Positions 37,139 through 50,075 are shown, numbered from the stretch's first letter. The stretch is 64,000 nucleotides of DNA from Platynereis dumerilii (GCA_026936325.1 JAPTHN010000007.1:22469974-22533973), one strand, 5' to 3'. Made by a program: numbers and translations. The notes: generated by a model not told the origin, from the sequence alone.

Positions 37139-39733
37139 TAACATGTAATTATGATATTTAGAAATATGTAAAAGCAAACTAGAACCAGTCCCAAATAACT
37201 CTCAAGTTTCTAAGCCCAAAGCATCCTAGCAGGCCTTTATAATCATCACAGTCTACGCCACTTGATAAGTAACTATTCTCTTTGAAATGATGGCTGGTTG
37301 GGGTATAATTACAGACTCTTATCCCACAGAGGCTAGCAAGTGAGGATTTCAGAGACTTTTTGGTTCACCCGTTCACTCATTGGCAATCTCAGACTAGTAC
37401 TACATTAGATTTCCTCGAATACACTCTACACTGAAATTCACTAATGGGGATCAATTCATGTCTCCCAGATCTCCAGGGCCAGAGTATGCTTCAATTTAGT
37501 TTGCAATTGCCCCATCATGTTAAGTTCTTTGTAATTTTGCCAGCAAAAAAAATTCTGGAGGCTGCGTGTGGATAAATGTTGGATGATTTCACATCAATCA
37601 TCAAAAATGATACATACGTTACCGTCTCCAACCCTGAATTAAGACACACATCTTCGTCACCTGGATTGGCAACTTTATGGAGTTGCATTATTTTATTTTA
37701 CCTGATTCCATATCAGGACAGCCCCCAAATATTCTAAGGATACTTGATTATTGCAAATTTCTTACCAATGACAGCCAAAGGAACCTTTGTCTCCCACATC
37801 CTGATACATACGTTACCACAAAATTCACTAGTCTGTCACAGTTTCCTGAACTGAAATTTCATATGCTCAGGCTTTGAAATCAATCATATATTTTGCTATT
37901 ACTTGAAAGCAAAAAAGCTTTTTTTCTTAAGTTTTGATCCCCAGGTTTAATTGATGATGAAATGGTTGAAAGTCAGCAGTTATATTTCTGTTGATACATA
38001 CGTTACCATACATATAGGAGCCAAAGAAGTGCACACAACATCTACAGTAAGTCACACATAAAATGCTTCTTGTCACTTGATTTGATGCATAGCATACATA
38101 TAACTGCAACATCGAAGTCAATTGTGGTTAGATGTCAAAATATATCCTTGACGATACATACGTTACCGATACATACGCTACCAAAAATTAAGGGCTCATG
38201 CTGTCCAGCAGAAACTGTTGAAGATAGAGCTAGGAAAATTTACACAGGCATAAAGGGTACAAAAGTAGGGCCCCTGCTGAAATTTTAAGTTACTATGGTT
38301 ACGGTTGCCATGGTAACAGATAATTTAGCATTTTCGGAAGTATTTGGCCTCACACTACAATCATCTCAAGACTAAGCAATTGGAACAACCAGAAGTAATC
38401 TATTTTCATAAATTGTGATGCTTGCTTCCACAACAAGGCTATTTCAGACAGAAGGTATATGTTTCTTTTGTGTTTTTTAAGGTTCATAAACATAGGACTA
38501 TGGAGCTAGTTCGCAATTTTTAGGGTGCTTTCTTCAGAGAGCTCCCAGTCACATATTTGGGGGTGGTATTTGGCCATGGCCTCAACCCTCTGGCCCAAAA
38601 TTAACATGGAGAAGATAGGGGACAAAAATCAATGAGAGTACTGAAAATAGCCTTATAACACAAATGTGTAGGTGAGCAGTATGCAAGAATTCATTAGAAT
38701 ATGATCTAAGGTTGTCAGTGATCGTTCCATCAAAAATCATGCAAATCAACAAAATAATTCACCCCAAAATGCTTATTATTATAAATTCTTTTGATGCATG
38801 GTATGTCTCAAGTGTATCACCTAACTCAGTTCTGGACATAAGTCATGAAATATCCTTAAAATACATATGTTACCGATACATATGTTACTAACAATTAGAA
38901 CCAGGCCTAAAATTTTGCATGTTTACACAGAATTGTCCCCGAAAACTCTCAGTGAGACATAAAATATTTACTTTTGATATACTGAGTTGCATTTAAAACA
39001 CAACTAGGAGTCTAAAATTGAATCTAAGACACTAAGTTTTTTGTTTAGAGTTGTATAAAGATCGGTTATTTCCCTCAGGTTAAAGAATAACTTCAAAGAA
39101 GTTCAAAAGCAAAGTGAATCATTGAGGCTGTGGATTGCATGTATCATTATGTAATTCCCTTGATTTTTATAAGACCTGTCTTAGCATCCCGAAAAAAAAA
39201 CACCAAATCAGCTATTTCAACTACATGATAAATTTGAGAAACAAGCAGTGTTTTTAGAAATACTGTACGTCAGTTGGTAAAATATGTATGGATACCTACG
39301 TTACCTCAATTAAAATTTTTTCCTTTCCTGTTTAGGCTAATATCACAAGCATAAAGGCACAATGCCGATTTAGAATAACAAAGGTGAAAGTTGACTAACA
39401 CTAATGAAAGAGCAGAGACATTGAAACAAAGTTACAGAGCTAGGTCCTAGCAGCTATGTTGTCAGTCAGGTTAGAGAAAAAAATTAACAACTTTTTAAAA
39501 CAATTACCTGAAAGTTCATAAACAGAAGCAAAAAATTGTTATTCCAACACGCCTAAGAAAAAACAGTCTGGTCCACATACATCTCTGAAAATCAGCAACC
39601 ACAACTCCAATTAAAAAAGAAAAATAAGAAAAACAAGAACATATACGCCTGTAAGGAAAAGAAGATATCCAAGGAAGATAGTCACACCAGCTGAACATCA
39701 AGAGCCACGCACTGAGAGAAGTGAATCACAAAG

Positions 39734-40696
39734 ATGATGATGTCCAACGGAAATGACAGCATGACACAACTTATGTCACTTTTAATACAAGAGTTGAAAG
39801 GAGTACTCAATTCAAATCAAAAGATAGATTTGATATTAGAAAAACTCAGTCAACAACAGCAAGAAAACCAGAAAATACAGGAACGAGTGCAGACCCTTTC
39901 CATTGAAGTAGAAAAGCACAGCAAAGAACTCGCACAACTGAGAAACATCATACCAAACAAATCCATTTATCAAGATTCTAGCCAACAACAGAGCAACCAA
40001 AATATCAATACAGCAGACAGAGGCATAAGAAAAAATAACCTGATAATCACAGGATTGAATATTGGTTCTGATGATCCCAAGATATTCATTCAAGCCTTCT
40101 TGTCAGCTCGTTTTCCAACAGTTCGTCCAGATGGGCTTCTGGCAGCGCAAAAAATTGGCACAACAGCACAACATGCCTCAGCACAGACAAGATATCTAAT
40201 CACGATGAAGTCTTACTGGGACGCCCAGATGATCTACAACCAGAGACTGAAAGCGCTGCGCAATGAAGAAGTCTACATTGCGGAAGATTTAACACCAGCT
40301 GAAATGAGGCTTTTCTACAAGGCAAGACAACTGAAAAAGAAACAGGTCATACACTCTACATGGTCAAGAGATGGGAAAATTTTTTACAGAAAACAGGCCG
40401 ACCAAGAACCAGAAGAACTGAAAGAAAATGATGCAATACTACTCAACAATACAACATCTCAGACATATCAACAAAATTCAGTCGAAATAAAACCAGTCGT
40501 CATCGAATGCCCGAAAATTTTAGAGACCACAAGCAATATTATGCCATTGAAGACAACATTTCCTTCAACAACACAAGAAGAAATGTACCAAGCAGAAGAA
40601 GCAGAAGATTCAGAAGAGGACCTCATCACGGTAATCACCAGAGCTGCAGAAAGCAGAAGGAAGAAAAAGAAAACTGACACAAACAAAAAGTCCTAA
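39734..40696 (+). CDS. LINE ORF1 protein (RNA-binding, coiled coil plus RRM-like)
   Basis: The 320-residue frame is open throughout. Residues about 33-75 are rich in E, Q and K with heptad spacing and are likely a trimerising coiled coil. Residues about 97-215 (from RKNNLIITGL through VYIAEDLTPAEM to WSRDGKIFYR) resemble the RRM plus C-terminal domain of L1-type ORF1 proteins, which bind element RNA and act as chaperones. The tail is acidic then lysine-rich. The stop TAA is followed two bases later by the ORF2 start (TAAACATG), so ORF2 may be translated by reinitiation. The start is chosen as the first ATG; two neighbouring ATGs make the exact start uncertain. Confidence 0.85.
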   Translation: MMMSNGNDSMTQLMSLLIQELKGVLNSNQKIDLILEKLSQQQQENQKIQERVQTLSIEVEKHSKELAQLRNIIPNKSIYQDSSQQQSNQNINTADRGIRKNNLIITGLNIGSDDPKIFIQAFLSARFPTVRPDGLLAAQKIGTTAQHASAQTRYLITMKSYWDAQMIYNQRLKALRNEEVYIAEDLTPAEMRLFYKARQLKKKQVIHSTWSRDGKIFYRKQADQEPEELKENDAILLNNTTSQTYQQNSVEIKPVVIECPKILETTSNIMPLKTTFPSTTQEEMYQAEEAEDSEEDLITVITRAAESRRKKKKTDTNKKS

Positions 40697-40698
40697 AC

Positions 40699-43600
40699 AT
40701 GGCTTCACAACTTGATCATAGTGAGCAAATCCTGACACATTCCAAATATTACAATGTCAATGATATATCAAAATTTATCAGGTATGACCTTCATCCTTTC
40801 ACAGTTTTAAGTCTGAATGTTCAAAGTCTCACAGCAAAAATAGACAACCTAAAAGTATTCCTTAATAATTTAGCTAGTAATTCTGTGTACTTTGATGCAA
40901 TCTGTTTGCAAGAAACTTGGATACCTATCAACTCTATTACGTCCCACCTAAATATTAAAGGCTATCAACTTATTGTCAAAGACAGAACATGTGGTAATCA
41001 TGGTGGATTAGCCATATATATTAGGGAAGAACTGACTTTCAAAAATGTTGATTGCCCTTTTAATCACATGAATGAATGGGAAGCTCAAATCCTTGAAATC
41101 ATACACAATGGTAAGAAAATCATTGTGGGAAACATATACAGACCACCAAGAAATCTCAAAGAAAATCAAGAGAATTTCATGGATGACTTTGAGGTACTTC
41201 TGCATAAACTTGAACCTACTCCAACAACTATCATACTCGCAGGTGATTTCAATATTAATTTACTGAAAATAAATGAAAACGTATATGCAAATTCATTCCT
41301 ACAAAAAATGTTTTCGTATACTTATGTGCCAATGATCACTGCTCCAACACACTATACAAACAACAATAGAGGTACCTTGATCAACATTTTCTGTCGAAGC
41401 AATAATTTACCTGAAGAAGTCAAGGCAGGCATAATAGACGGATTGATCTCTGACCACCATCCATACTTTTTGTCTATTAGAAGCAACCACTCAAACTCAC
41501 GAGGTACAAAATACATCACTATAAATACTTACAACAGCCAAGCAATACTAAATCTACGAGAAGAACTTAGACTGATTGACTACAGTACTGTACTAGACGC
41601 TAGTACCAATGCCAATCCTGATACAAACTACGACATATTTGTAGATTTGGTAGCAAAATCCATAAATAAACATCTACCAATAAAAAAAGTTAAATTCAAT
41701 AAACGAAAACATCGAAAGTGTGACTGGATAACATCTGGGTTGATCAAGTCAATAAACTTCAGAGATAAATTATACTACAAAATTAAGAAAATGAAAATTC
41801 AGAATGAAGACTTTTTTACACTCAAAAACAATCTGAAAATTTACAACGGAATTTTGAAGAGAGCCATAAAAGAAGCAAAGAAAAACTATTATGATAACTA
41901 CTTCAAGAAATTTAAAAATGATTCCAGGAAGACCTGGTCTGCTATAAATGAAATATTAGGCAAATCCAAAAAGACTAAATCATTTCCTTCAGAGATAAAA
42001 GTAGATGATCAGGTGTATAAAAACAAAAAAGAAATAGTAGATCAGCTAAACAACCATTTCTGCAATGTTGGTGCAAACCTATCAAATACAATCAATATTG
42101 ATTCTGAGAACATCTCAAGTTTCAATAATTATCTAAACGAACCAAGAGATAACACCTTTAAGCTAGAATCTGTCTCTGAGCAGGATATTCTTGATATCAT
42201 AGATAAGCTCCAACCTAAAGCTACTCAAGATATTATAAGAATGTCAAGTAAGTTATTGAGAGAAATCAGATATGAGATCTGTTTTCCTTTAACCTTAATG
42301 ATTAACCAGACCATCTCAACAGGCATATTTCCCAAGAAGTTAAAAATAGCTAAGATACTTCCTACACCAAAGAAACTTGGAGCAACAAATATAGACGATT
42401 TTAGACCCATTTCTATTCTACCTTCCATATCAAAAATATTTGAAAAAGTTATACATAAACAATTGCAGAACTACTTTGAAGAGCACAAACTACTCTATAC
42501 CAGCCAGTATGGTTTCCGCAAATTTCATTCCACAGAACTGGCTTCCCAAGAGCTGACAGACAGATTGCTATGGATGATGGAAGATAATCTGATTCCAATT
42601 AGCATATTTATTGATATGTCGAAAGCCTTTGACACAATCAATCATCAAATACTCTTAACAAAGTTAGAACATTATGGTGTAAACGGCAATGAGCGAAGAC
42701 TTCTCCAAAGTTACCTGTCGGACAGAGAACAATTTACAGAAATAGATGGTACTTCATCCATGACGGGTTCAGTGACTGCAGGAGTACCTCAAGGTTCAAT
42801 TCTAGGCCCACTGTTATTCAATGTCTATATAAATGATATCAAATTTGCAAGTGACCTTTTCAATATAATAATTTATGCAGATGATACAACCCTTATTACA
42901 CAACTGAACATCACTGTACAACCCCAAAATGTACACAAAATTAACAATGAACTGGATAATGTCTCCAGATGGTTAAAAGTGAATAAGCTTGCTGCAAATA
43001 CCAAGAAAACTAAATTTATGACTTTCAACAATAAACTAAGAAATTTTTCACCACCATGCTTGGTCTTTGACAATGAGATAATTGAATCAGTCGATTGTTT
43101 CACATATTTGGGAATAGTATTTGACAAAGAGTTAACATTCAAGCAGCACATCAGCAAAACCTGTCTCTCCGTAGGCAGATTGATAGGATGTCTCCGTGCT
43201 ATTAAGAAATATATATCAAGACAAGTTCTGCGACAGATATACATGGCCCTAATGCAGTCAAAGATGTATTATGGTATACTTGTTTGGGGACATGCAGCTT
43301 CGAAACTATATAGATTGCAAAAGCAAGCCGTCAGAGTGATCAGTAATTCTAAATACAACGCACACACTGATACACTTTTCAAAGAACTAAAAATCATGAA
43401 AATTGAAGACATCTACCAATTACAATAATACAAATTATATTATAAAGTAGTGAACCATAGATCCCCTGATTATTTCAATAACATCCCAATCATAAAAGTC
43501 AGCAATATTCATAATTACAACACAAGGAATACTTCAAAATTTTTCATCCCTAATGTGAGACTTGCACGGACAAAAAACTGTACAAGTATAAAGGTCTCCG

Positions 43601-43743
43601 AATTACTCAATAATACTGAAACAACCTTATACTCCAAAATATTTACACACAGTCTAGAAGGATTTACCTACTACTACAAGTTGATAACCTTTGAAAAATA
43701 TCAAACAAATTGTCAAATTCAAAATTGCTTCATTTGTGAATAA
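40699..43743 (+). pseudogene. LINE ORF2, endonuclease and reverse transcriptase, one in-frame stop
   Basis: The frame runs 909 codons, meets a TAA at 43,426-43,428 and continues in the same frame for another 105 codons, giving about 1,014 codons. Residues about 35-255 are an APE-type endonuclease: QETW near 70, GDFNINL near 182, SDHHP near 251. It nicks target DNA. The reverse transcriptase spans about 500-780, with FIDMSKAFDTINH near 636, GVPQGSILGP, and YADD near 724. The C-terminal tail (YNTRN region, then a C-x6-C knuckle) is typical of CR1-like elements. It lies 2 bp after ORF1 in another frame. The single nonsense codon suggests a recently inactivated copy. Confidence 0.9.
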
Positions 43744-45095
43744 TTATGCCATTGTACCACATCACATTGTTGTATAACCATCCAATCTCGCGGCCCTCAG
43801 GCCAATTTGGGTGTTTCTTAATAAAATCAAATAAAATCAAATCAAATCACTAAGGTTGATGATCAACCGAAAATAAATATTTTCACAGTGTTGTCAATGC
43901 AACTTGCAACTTTGTAGTTGAAGCCTCTTTTGGTCACTGTAGTGTCTGATAATTCCTGGCACATGGAAAAGGTTTAACATATTTAGCACATATAGGCCTG
44001 CATGGGTATAGGCCTAACTATGGAGAGAATTTTATCAAGTTCATTTTCATGACATTGAAAAAAGCCATTGGATTTGTAAGCCAGATCATTAATTATGGAT
44101 CTGTCAAATGTCTTATGAAAACTTACTACCCAAAGCAGGTACAGATTCATGAAAAATCATGGGCAAAATCCAAAGTTTTCAGTTGTGACAAGGACATTAG
44201 AACCACATGCTAATGCTTTCCTTCAGCACACACTTATAACTCTGATTTTGGTAGATTCTGGATGACCCACAATGTCAGACACGTATATGTAGTAAATTAC
44301 ATGTTTCAAAACAAGAGTTGAAGGGCTGATAATAGTGATTTCTATTCAATCTGTTTCGAGTCATATTTTTATAACACAGAGAAACTTTTCTGATAGCTTG
44401 CTCTTTCGTGAAAAATGCAGTTTTAATTATATCGTTGATACATACGTCACCATTCGCTGGATTGTTCTCAGGATAACAGCAGTCTTGATAAGAAACAAAT
44501 AAACACAAATTTAGCATAATCATAATTATTTGTGTCTATCTCCCACTTTGAAACGCTTTTTATGACTATTCAGGTTATTTCTTTCACAAGTAACTTCTGT
44601 CTAAACATGCTAAAAAAGTCGATTTCTGATGAAAATTTCTTCAAAGTGGATATTTGTCATCTTAAAGGTTATGTGGCAATAATCACTCACGGAATAATCT
44701 ATGAAGGGAAAAAATCAAAACATAATTATTATGTGTGGCATTCCATTTTCTGGCATTGTAGACATATAATTAATTTTCACTTGGAGAGAAAAACCTTCAC
44801 AAGTAGGTAACGTATGTATCAAAAGTAAAAAATGAGCATTTCAACCACCAAAATTTCAATTGCTGTATCTTGAAAACAGATCAACTGGTGCAGTTGAAAT
44901 TACAGCTACACACACATCATATACACATGATTATTTGGTTTACTTTTCATCATCATTGTAGAACTTTTATTTTTGGTCACCTCACAACCCTCAATTGATC
45001 CCCATTAGTGAATTTCAGTGTCTATTGGTTTTTGGAGCTCACTAGACTACAGATGCTTTCTTGATAACAGGTTCTCAAGAAAGATGACAGGTCAG

Positions 45096-47297
45096 TCTAG
45101 GGTGCATCTAACCCCCTTACATGGTAGGATCACCTCTGACTTTTTTTTGGGGGTGAGGTTTGGTGTCCTGAAGAAAACTCCAAAATTTCATTGAAATCCA
45201 TTAAGGTCTAGGGGTGGCTGATTGCAATTGAAAATTACCCAATATTTATGCTTTTCGATCATTAAAATAATCCGCGGTTCTCCGTAACTCGGTCAATATT
45301 AGAGATACATCAAAGATAATGATTTATCTAGAAAGCCCTGATCAGAGCTTCAAAATGAATACCAACAACCTATGTTTCTACGCATTTTAAGCAGTGGTAG
45401 TCATTGTTTTCAAATAAGCAATTAGGCTTTTTCCAATGACTCTATGCTAGGCTGTACCAAATTGTGACAAAGTTAACCGATCAGAGACCAACCTTCCCAA
45501 AAAGTTGTGGATGTAGTCCAGAAGGCTTCCTGTGAAATTTCAGGTCAATTGAAGATGTCCTTATGCTGGTTCACGCCCTACTTTTGATTTTCCATTAAAA
45601 AAGTGGCCATTTTCGCAATTTTCGGGCTGTATCTCAATAGCCATTCCACATAGAGAGCTGCAAATACACTCAAAATGTGTGGGATGGTCATATTTGAAAT
45701 GGTCCATGTACCTTTTTAACTTCTAGGTACCACATCTGTTGTTATACTATGAAAACTGGTTCGAGGAACTCTGGGAAGTAATGTGAAGTCCTAATCCTAA
45801 TGCCGCAACAAGAATTACAATACCTGTGGTTTATGGTGACACAGCTGAGGGGAGAAATTCATCCTTGTCAATATGCAGTCCAACATATTTTCTGGTTTTG
45901 GTAATGTGGTTGCAGAATCAGTAGCATGTGTAATTATGGGACCAGCAGCTTTTGTTTCCATCTCCCTTTCATTGAATTCCATAGTGTCTTCATAAATGTA
46001 TAATTACGGATCAGGCACGTCGTTATAATCAATGTCTTGCACATATGCCAAATGGCATTACCCACTTGTGGCTGAACATGGCTTTACCACAGCAGTTTCT
46101 CAGCAATAGCATGTCTATATTTGCAAGCTGTTGTTGAGGAAAGATGGTCTGGTGCAATTTCAGATACAATAGTCCTGAGAGTTAGATGGATCATCATCTT
46201 CACAATGGCATTATTATTTTGATGGATTCCCAATGTGGAATTTGATCATTTCAATCACCTCTTTCTCAGTTGAGAGCTTTTCTCTAATAAACAGTTTCAA
46301 ACTTGGATACATTTTCCTGGATAATCAAGCTCTCCAAATTTTTCTGCACATCTCAGTGATCACCTGCCTCTTTTGGAATTCATGATTACATTGCAAGATT
46401 TAACTGCCATCGACTCGCAGCCTTCACCAAAGATTTCAATTTCTACTTCTATTATAGACAGCAAAACAAAAAGTGGTAGGGACTCTGACAGTCTTATCCA
46501 TATGCAACCTCCAGTGCAGAATAGCACTATCTTCTCACTGATCGACGATGTCTTCACCCTTGTATTTGCTCCAACTTGCCAAGTCCAAGCCCTCAGCCCT
46601 TGCAGTCTTTAAATGTACCAGTTGCTGAATGAAATGGGACTGACTTACAAATCGATAGAATATCTTTCCACTTCTTTAAAGTGATGCCTATGTATTTTCA
46701 GGACGGTCCCGGATTATTGTCTCTCATAATATAAAATCTTTCAAATCTCAGTCTCAAGAGATGAGTTGATTTTGTAAATTTTCAATGAATCTTCTCCCAA
46801 AAGGCCATATCTCAATAACCAATGAACCTACAAAATTGGAATTGATGCTAAAATGTTCAGAATATCCATTTTTGTATTCTATGTCAATACATTTATATGA
46901 CCTAAAGTCAATAGTTTTCATATTTTGATGGAAAATACGATTTTGGACATCTGAATATATGCAGTTTGATATTTAAACCAGTAGCAGCTGCAATAAGCCT
47001 TGAAATTCCGTTAGGTAATATTTTCCTTGTTTCTGGAGACAATGAGCATGTTTAAGAGGGTTCCCACAAATTTCCATGATAATAATCCCTCTACTTGTTC
47101 ACAAAATATAAGGATTTTCAGCGTTTTCTTAGCTTTTTAGAATTTGCAATCTTCAAATGAAATCAGCCACCCCTAGGCAACCTTCAAAATGGATGAAATT
47201 TGGCAGAATTACTCTTTTCTATGAACCTCACCACCAAAAAAAAGTCAGAAGGGATGTGACAATTTTTTGCATTTTGAGGGGGATCAGACACACCCTA
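45096..47297. mobile_element. 2.2-kb hAT-like non-autonomous element
   Basis: Inverted ends of about 170 bp begin TAGGGTGCATCTAACCCCCT on the left, with the complement of TAGGGTGTGTCTGATCCCCC on the right. A 7-8 bp near-duplication CAGGTCA(G/C) flanks it. Longer inverted matches inside the ends include CTAGGGGTGGCTGAT. The TAGGG start and 8-bp duplication suggest hAT. Only decayed coding traces are seen. Confidence 0.75.
45828..45996 (-). pseudogene. Decayed reading frame inside the hAT-like element
   Basis: The minus strand is open for about 56 codons with protein-like composition (YEDTMEFNEREMETKAAG then ITHATDSATTLPKPEN). Further minus-strand sequence to about 46,640 alternates between plausible segments and stops. 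I do not recognise the protein. It may be a remnant of a transposon-borne gene, or chance. Confidence 0.25.
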
Positions 47298-48952
47298 CAG
47301 GTCACCGTTTCCTACTTTCATTGAATGAGCGAACCTCTTCAATAGGTCAAATATATGGTTAAATGCGAAGATCTGGTTTGTTTGACTGGTGAATCAGATA
47401 TCACAGTCGTTCTCTGGGCTTCAGAAGCCAAAATGTATTGTGTATTTTATGAAAGAACTTATGTTTGCATACACAAATGTTCAGGAAGACATACACAGGT
47501 GCAATAGATAACAATCTACTTACAATTTCAAAATATCCATGTACATATTTTTCATTATTTGGCATGTTCATGAATTTGTGGAGGTGTAAAAACGAACATG
47601 TACGAGTTTGTGGATGCGTAAAAACGAGCATAAGTGCTCGCGGATGTGCTTTATTATTCATTCGTGGACCTGTCAATACCAACATTCGTGGAGGTGTTAT
47701 AGGTTTCAGTTTTAAGGTAAAATTTTGGTTTAGTGCTAGTTTTAGTCAAGTTTAGGGTTAGTATGTTCGTAATTACACCTATACAAATTTGTGAATGACA
47801 ATTTTTTACACTTCCACGAATGCCAAATTCGTCTACATGTTCGATTTTGCAGGTTTACAAATTCGTCTACATGCAAAATATTGAAAAATATATACCTCAA
47901 ATATCTCATATGTAATATCAAGACAAATCTTAAATTCCTGTCAAATTTGAAATACACTTAATATCATTTCTCTTTGTATTATTTTAGGACGTGGAACACT
48001 TGTTTTGCTTTCCATGAAGAAAGGATGTAGAATATGCAAATTCTAATAAAAATTGTACTTGGTATCATATTGCGTCCAGAGCGCAGTGATTGAAGTCCGG
48101 AGGGCCGAAGCCTATTCAACGGGGGCATTATTGTGGACCGAACTGGAGATTCCTATACCAAAAACATAAAAGTCCTTTTTAAATCAGCTCCTAAATACTA
48201 AGCCGTGGCAGATCCAAACACGATTGTTGAGCTGTAAGAAGTTACTCTGATAATTTGTTTGTCCTTTTTGTTGACTACTCGCCCTTTTTGTAAACTTATG
48301 CAGAAATTTTTATTAAAGTGTAGTTAAGTTGGTTCTTTGTGTCATGATACTATGTGTCACTTAAAAAATGTTCTGAGTAATTATGACCCGTAAGCCCAGA
48401 GGGCTGGGTGACTAAGGTCACCGGTCATGAAAAACAAAGAATACAAATTCAAATTATCTTTTAAAATCCTCGAGTTGTTTCTTTTTTTTTCAAGACTGCT
48501 CTTTGATTTTGTTATTGGAGTGCTCAGTATTTCTGGATCTTTGGAATAGGTCTTTAGCAAAAAACCACCCTAACCTTGCAACCATTTCATTGTAATTGCA
48601 CATCGAGCTGGCACATTTGCATGCTTCAATGAACATCATTGAAAATTCATTGTGATGTGGATGTGCATATTTGGCATCCTTTCGGAGGTGGATCCAGACA
48701 GGGCAGTTAGGAAAGTTGGTGTGGATTGAAAAGCATTTCACATATGTCAGAAACACCCAAAGTTATGATGCCCAGTGTTTACACTGTTTCCAAAGATGCC
48801 CTGACTTTCATTGTAGATCTCACTGCTTAACTTTAATCCCCCAAATTCCTCTTTGCTGAGCAGAAGATTTCTGAGAAGCATCTTCTTCTTCTTCCCATAG
48901 TGGGGCGCACCACAAGTCCACAACCTGAGATTTTTACTTTAGCCAATTACTA
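47298..48952. other. Spacer with an array of ATTCGTGGAGGTGT-like words
   Basis: No gene is recognised. Between about 47,540 and 47,880 words such as TTCGTGGAGGTGT, TTTGTGGAGGTGTAAAAACG and GCGTAAAAACGA recur, and complements (ACACTTCCACGAAT, AAATTCGTCTACATG) follow on the right, giving a roughly symmetrical arrangement. The 94-96 codon frames there come from this array. Confidence 0.5.
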
Positions 48953-48973
48953 AAGATAGACAGATAGATAGAC

Positions 48974-49056
<83 letters not shown>

Positions 49057-49131
49057 CAGATAGATAGACAGATAGATGGACAGATAGATTGATGGATATA
49101 TTGATAGATAGATTGATAGATGATAGAATGT
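48953..49131 (+). repeat. (GATA)n microsatellite
   Basis: About 180 bases of TAGA/GATA repeats, with occasional GACA and TTGA interruptions toward the right end. The minus-strand frame translating to Tyr-Leu-Ser-Ile repeats is an artefact. Confidence 0.98.
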
Positions 49132-49628
49132 AACTTTTAACAATTTATAGTGATGTGTCAATATAATGATCATATCCCATTTAGTTATAAGGGGTTATTA
49201 AATTGCTTGAGACACAGTGCATGCATTGCATGCTATTTTTTATATTGGTCCTGTCGTCACAGGTTATGACTTTTGTGAACAGGGCAATATGCTATAATAT
49301 TTATTTTCTTGTGGCCTGATGCCTGCCAACGAGGACTCTGCTTTCATGGCAGAGGTACAGTAATACTGAAGTTATTGAACTGAAAGCATTGATATTTATG
49401 AAAAATGAATTCAGTTCATAGAAAATTTAAGTGGTATTGTGAATTCAGCCATAAAATACACCATAACCAACTTAGCAATTTACAGGACTCATTGAAAGTA
49501 AAATCAATTAATAAAATTATGAAAATGGAGGAGCTTTGATGAAAACACCTTTGAATGGCTTATTCATTAGGTCTGACAAATGGATAATGAATCAATAATG
49601 ATAATTTGCCTGAACATAGGGACAAGTA
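49132..49628. other. Spacer with no recognised feature
   Basis: AT-rich sequence between the microsatellite and the small TIR element. No gene, RNA or bounded repeat is seen. Confidence 0.5.
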
Positions 49629-50075
49629 GGGGAAGCTTGTGAGAGTTGGGCTGCAGGGAGGGTTGGGACACCATGATTTTCATGGAAACTAAAAATGTTT
49701 TGGGGAAACTGAAGCCACCAGAGTTTGATAAAAATGAACATCTTTCCACGGATGTATACTTGCCCAATTTCCCTGTCACATTCTTGAGAAAGAAGAAATT
49801 TCAGATTTGGATGAAAAACATATGAGGCATCCATCAACCAGCCATTCTGGAGTTGCAAGAGGCCTCAATTCAGGATTAATGACTTCTATTACAACCACAC
49901 TATATATTAAAAAGATTATGACCCTCAACTACAGCTTTACCAACTCGCCACATTTAAATGGCCCAGTCTCTCTTTGAAATAAATGCATCAAGAATGTTTC
50001 TATAATTATAATAGTCAGGTGTAGGTGCAACCGTGCAAGAATGTAAAAAGTGGCCCAACTCTCCCAAGCTTCGCC
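49629..50075. mobile_element. 447-bp TIR element, short relative of 59,325-60,266
   Basis: The ends GGGGAAGCTTGTGAGAG and the complement of GGCGAAGCTTGGGAGAGT are flanked by TA at 49,627 and 50,076. The interior from CTGCAGGGAGGGTTGGGAC matches the complement of 60,061-60,244, and GCAAGAGGCCTCAATTCAGG matches 59,650-59,680 inverted. It is an internally shortened family member in the opposite orientation. Confidence 0.9.

Larger units (their letters stand above)
39400..43848 (+). mobile_element. CR1-group LINE, near full length
   Basis: There are two reading frames, ORF1 and an endonuclease-plus-reverse transcriptase ORF2. Then comes a 3' tail of ATAAAATCAA-type short repeats ending at about 43,848. 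The simple-repeat tail rather than poly(A), and the RT with FIDMSKAFDTINH, fit CR1/Rex/L2-like clades. The 5' edge is approximate, since I could not find target duplications. It sits inside the 37,429-45,020 TIR element. Confidence 0.85.
37429..45020. mobile_element. 7.6-kb TIR element with GATACATACGTTACC boxes, hosting a LINE
   Basis: The ends CACTGAAATTCACTAATGGG and the complement enclose the span. TA is on the left at 37,427 and TCTA on the right. The box GATACATACGTTACC or close variants occurs at 37,609, 37,803, 37,993, 38,153, 38,168, about 38,860, about 38,875, 39,291 and 44,436, and in reverse at 44,806. About 4.2-4.5 kb of the interior is a CR1-group LINE. Without the LINE the element is about 3.1 kb and shows no transposase. 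Confidence 0.75.

Noticed and set aside
46373-46612. 79-codon plus-strand frame as a host gene
   Set aside because: It is short, unsupported by splice sites and lies inside the hAT-like element, opposite a decayed minus-strand frame.
48953-49131. CRISPR-like or regulatory array
   Set aside because: It is a plain GATA microsatellite. The window is eukaryotic and the spaced boxes elsewhere lack a repeat-spacer structure.
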